A stretch of 64,000 nt of DNA from Batillaria attramentaria (lineage: Eukaryota; Mollusca; Gastropoda; Batillariidae), in NCBI GenBank assembly GCA_018292915.2, contig JACVVK020000533.1:75001-139000 (forward strand), in the 5' to 3' direction. Below are positions 63,561-64,000 of the stretch, one piece after another (the first letter of the stretch is position 1; every line of letters begins with the position of its first letter). A program made the translations under genes and the position numbers. Below the pieces are notes generated by a model. It had not been told where the DNA came from. It ran no database searches and saw only the letters and a program-made list of their open reading frames with translations.

Positions 63561-64000
63561 TCACTTTGTTGTGTAGTGTCTGCCTTCGGGCCCCTGCTGT
63601 GTTCTCAACTGACAAGACAGACTGCCTAACTGCTTGACAAGCCAGGATTAGCCACGCCGCGGCTCACTGACACGCACCTCCCCCTCCGAGTGAATAGCCG
63701 GGGGATTGGTGGGGGCGAGGGGGTGGCTGTTAGCGGCATTCTTTTAATTTCTTTGCAATCAGTACGAGGTCTGTAGGAAGCAGTCAGCTTTGTGTTTGTA
63801 AACCGATCAACTTCCAAGGTGTACGAATACGTGAAGGTGTTGTCACCCTGTTTGTCGTTTCTATTGCTTCCGATTGAGACGACGATGTGCGTTAATGTGC
63901 TAATGTGTTAATGTGCATGAATCTGCTGTCAGCAGGAAGCTTGTTGTTTCTTTGTTGCATCGTCAGTCCGACGATCACCTGCTGATCTGTTTGTTTGAAA

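Overview
This is an intron-rich animal genome window. The gene set, the tRNA-derived SINEs, MITEs and LINE tails, and the very dense (CA)n arrays fit a lophotrochozoan, most likely a mollusc and perhaps a gastropod. That taxonomic call is an inference from content, not a database match. There is no bacterial, viral, rRNA or CRISPR content.

Layout. (1) 1-8.1 kb: the 3' part of a Rab-family small GTPase gene (728-1370) and, 6 kb further, a truncated and frameshifted paralogous exon (7736-8024). A nested pile of repeats lies between them. It consists of two modules, here called A and B, in near-palindromic order, a pogo/Tigger-like element inside one B module, a second pogo-like element inside that, and a MITE carrying TTAGGG repeats inside that. 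(2) 8.1-17.1 kb: repeat territory. A LINE on the minus strand is broken by a SINE and by a composite element with LTR-like direct repeats flanked by a perfect 108-bp duplication. There is also a 1.4-kb tandem-repeat element, another LINE 3' end and a foldback element. (3) 17.3-19.8 kb: an intronless Toll-like receptor gene on the minus strand. (4) 22.1-27.9 kb: a four-exon DNPH1 (Rcl) gene on the minus strand, whose third intron holds a 2.6-kb compound minisatellite. (5) 29.0-42.35 kb: a complete 20-exon very-long-chain acyl-CoA dehydrogenase gene (ACADVL) on the plus strand, 654 residues. (6) 47.4-59.9 kb: a complete 14-exon ALDH1/2-class aldehyde dehydrogenase gene on the minus strand, 494 residues. 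(7) 60.2 kb to beyond 62.4 kb: the first four coding exons of a RANBP2/Nup358-like gene on the plus strand.

Gene organisation. DNPH1/ACADVL and ALDH/RANBP2 are two head-to-head pairs, with 1.0 kb and 320 bp between start codons. ACADVL and ALDH converge tail to tail. DNPH1 (nucleotide-pool cleaning), ACADVL (mitochondrial fatty acid oxidation) and ALDH (aldehyde or retinal oxidation) are metabolic housekeeping genes. The TLR is an innate immune receptor. Nothing shows that these genes form a pathway. The exon models were built by hand from reading frame, GT/GC-AG splice signals and family conservation, and every exon phase closes.

The most unusual content is the mobile DNA. Several insertions have both an occupied and an unoccupied copy of the target inside this one window. 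Two different families of tiny, near-perfect palindromes look like collapsed terminal inverted repeats. One element is flanked by an exact 108-bp duplication.
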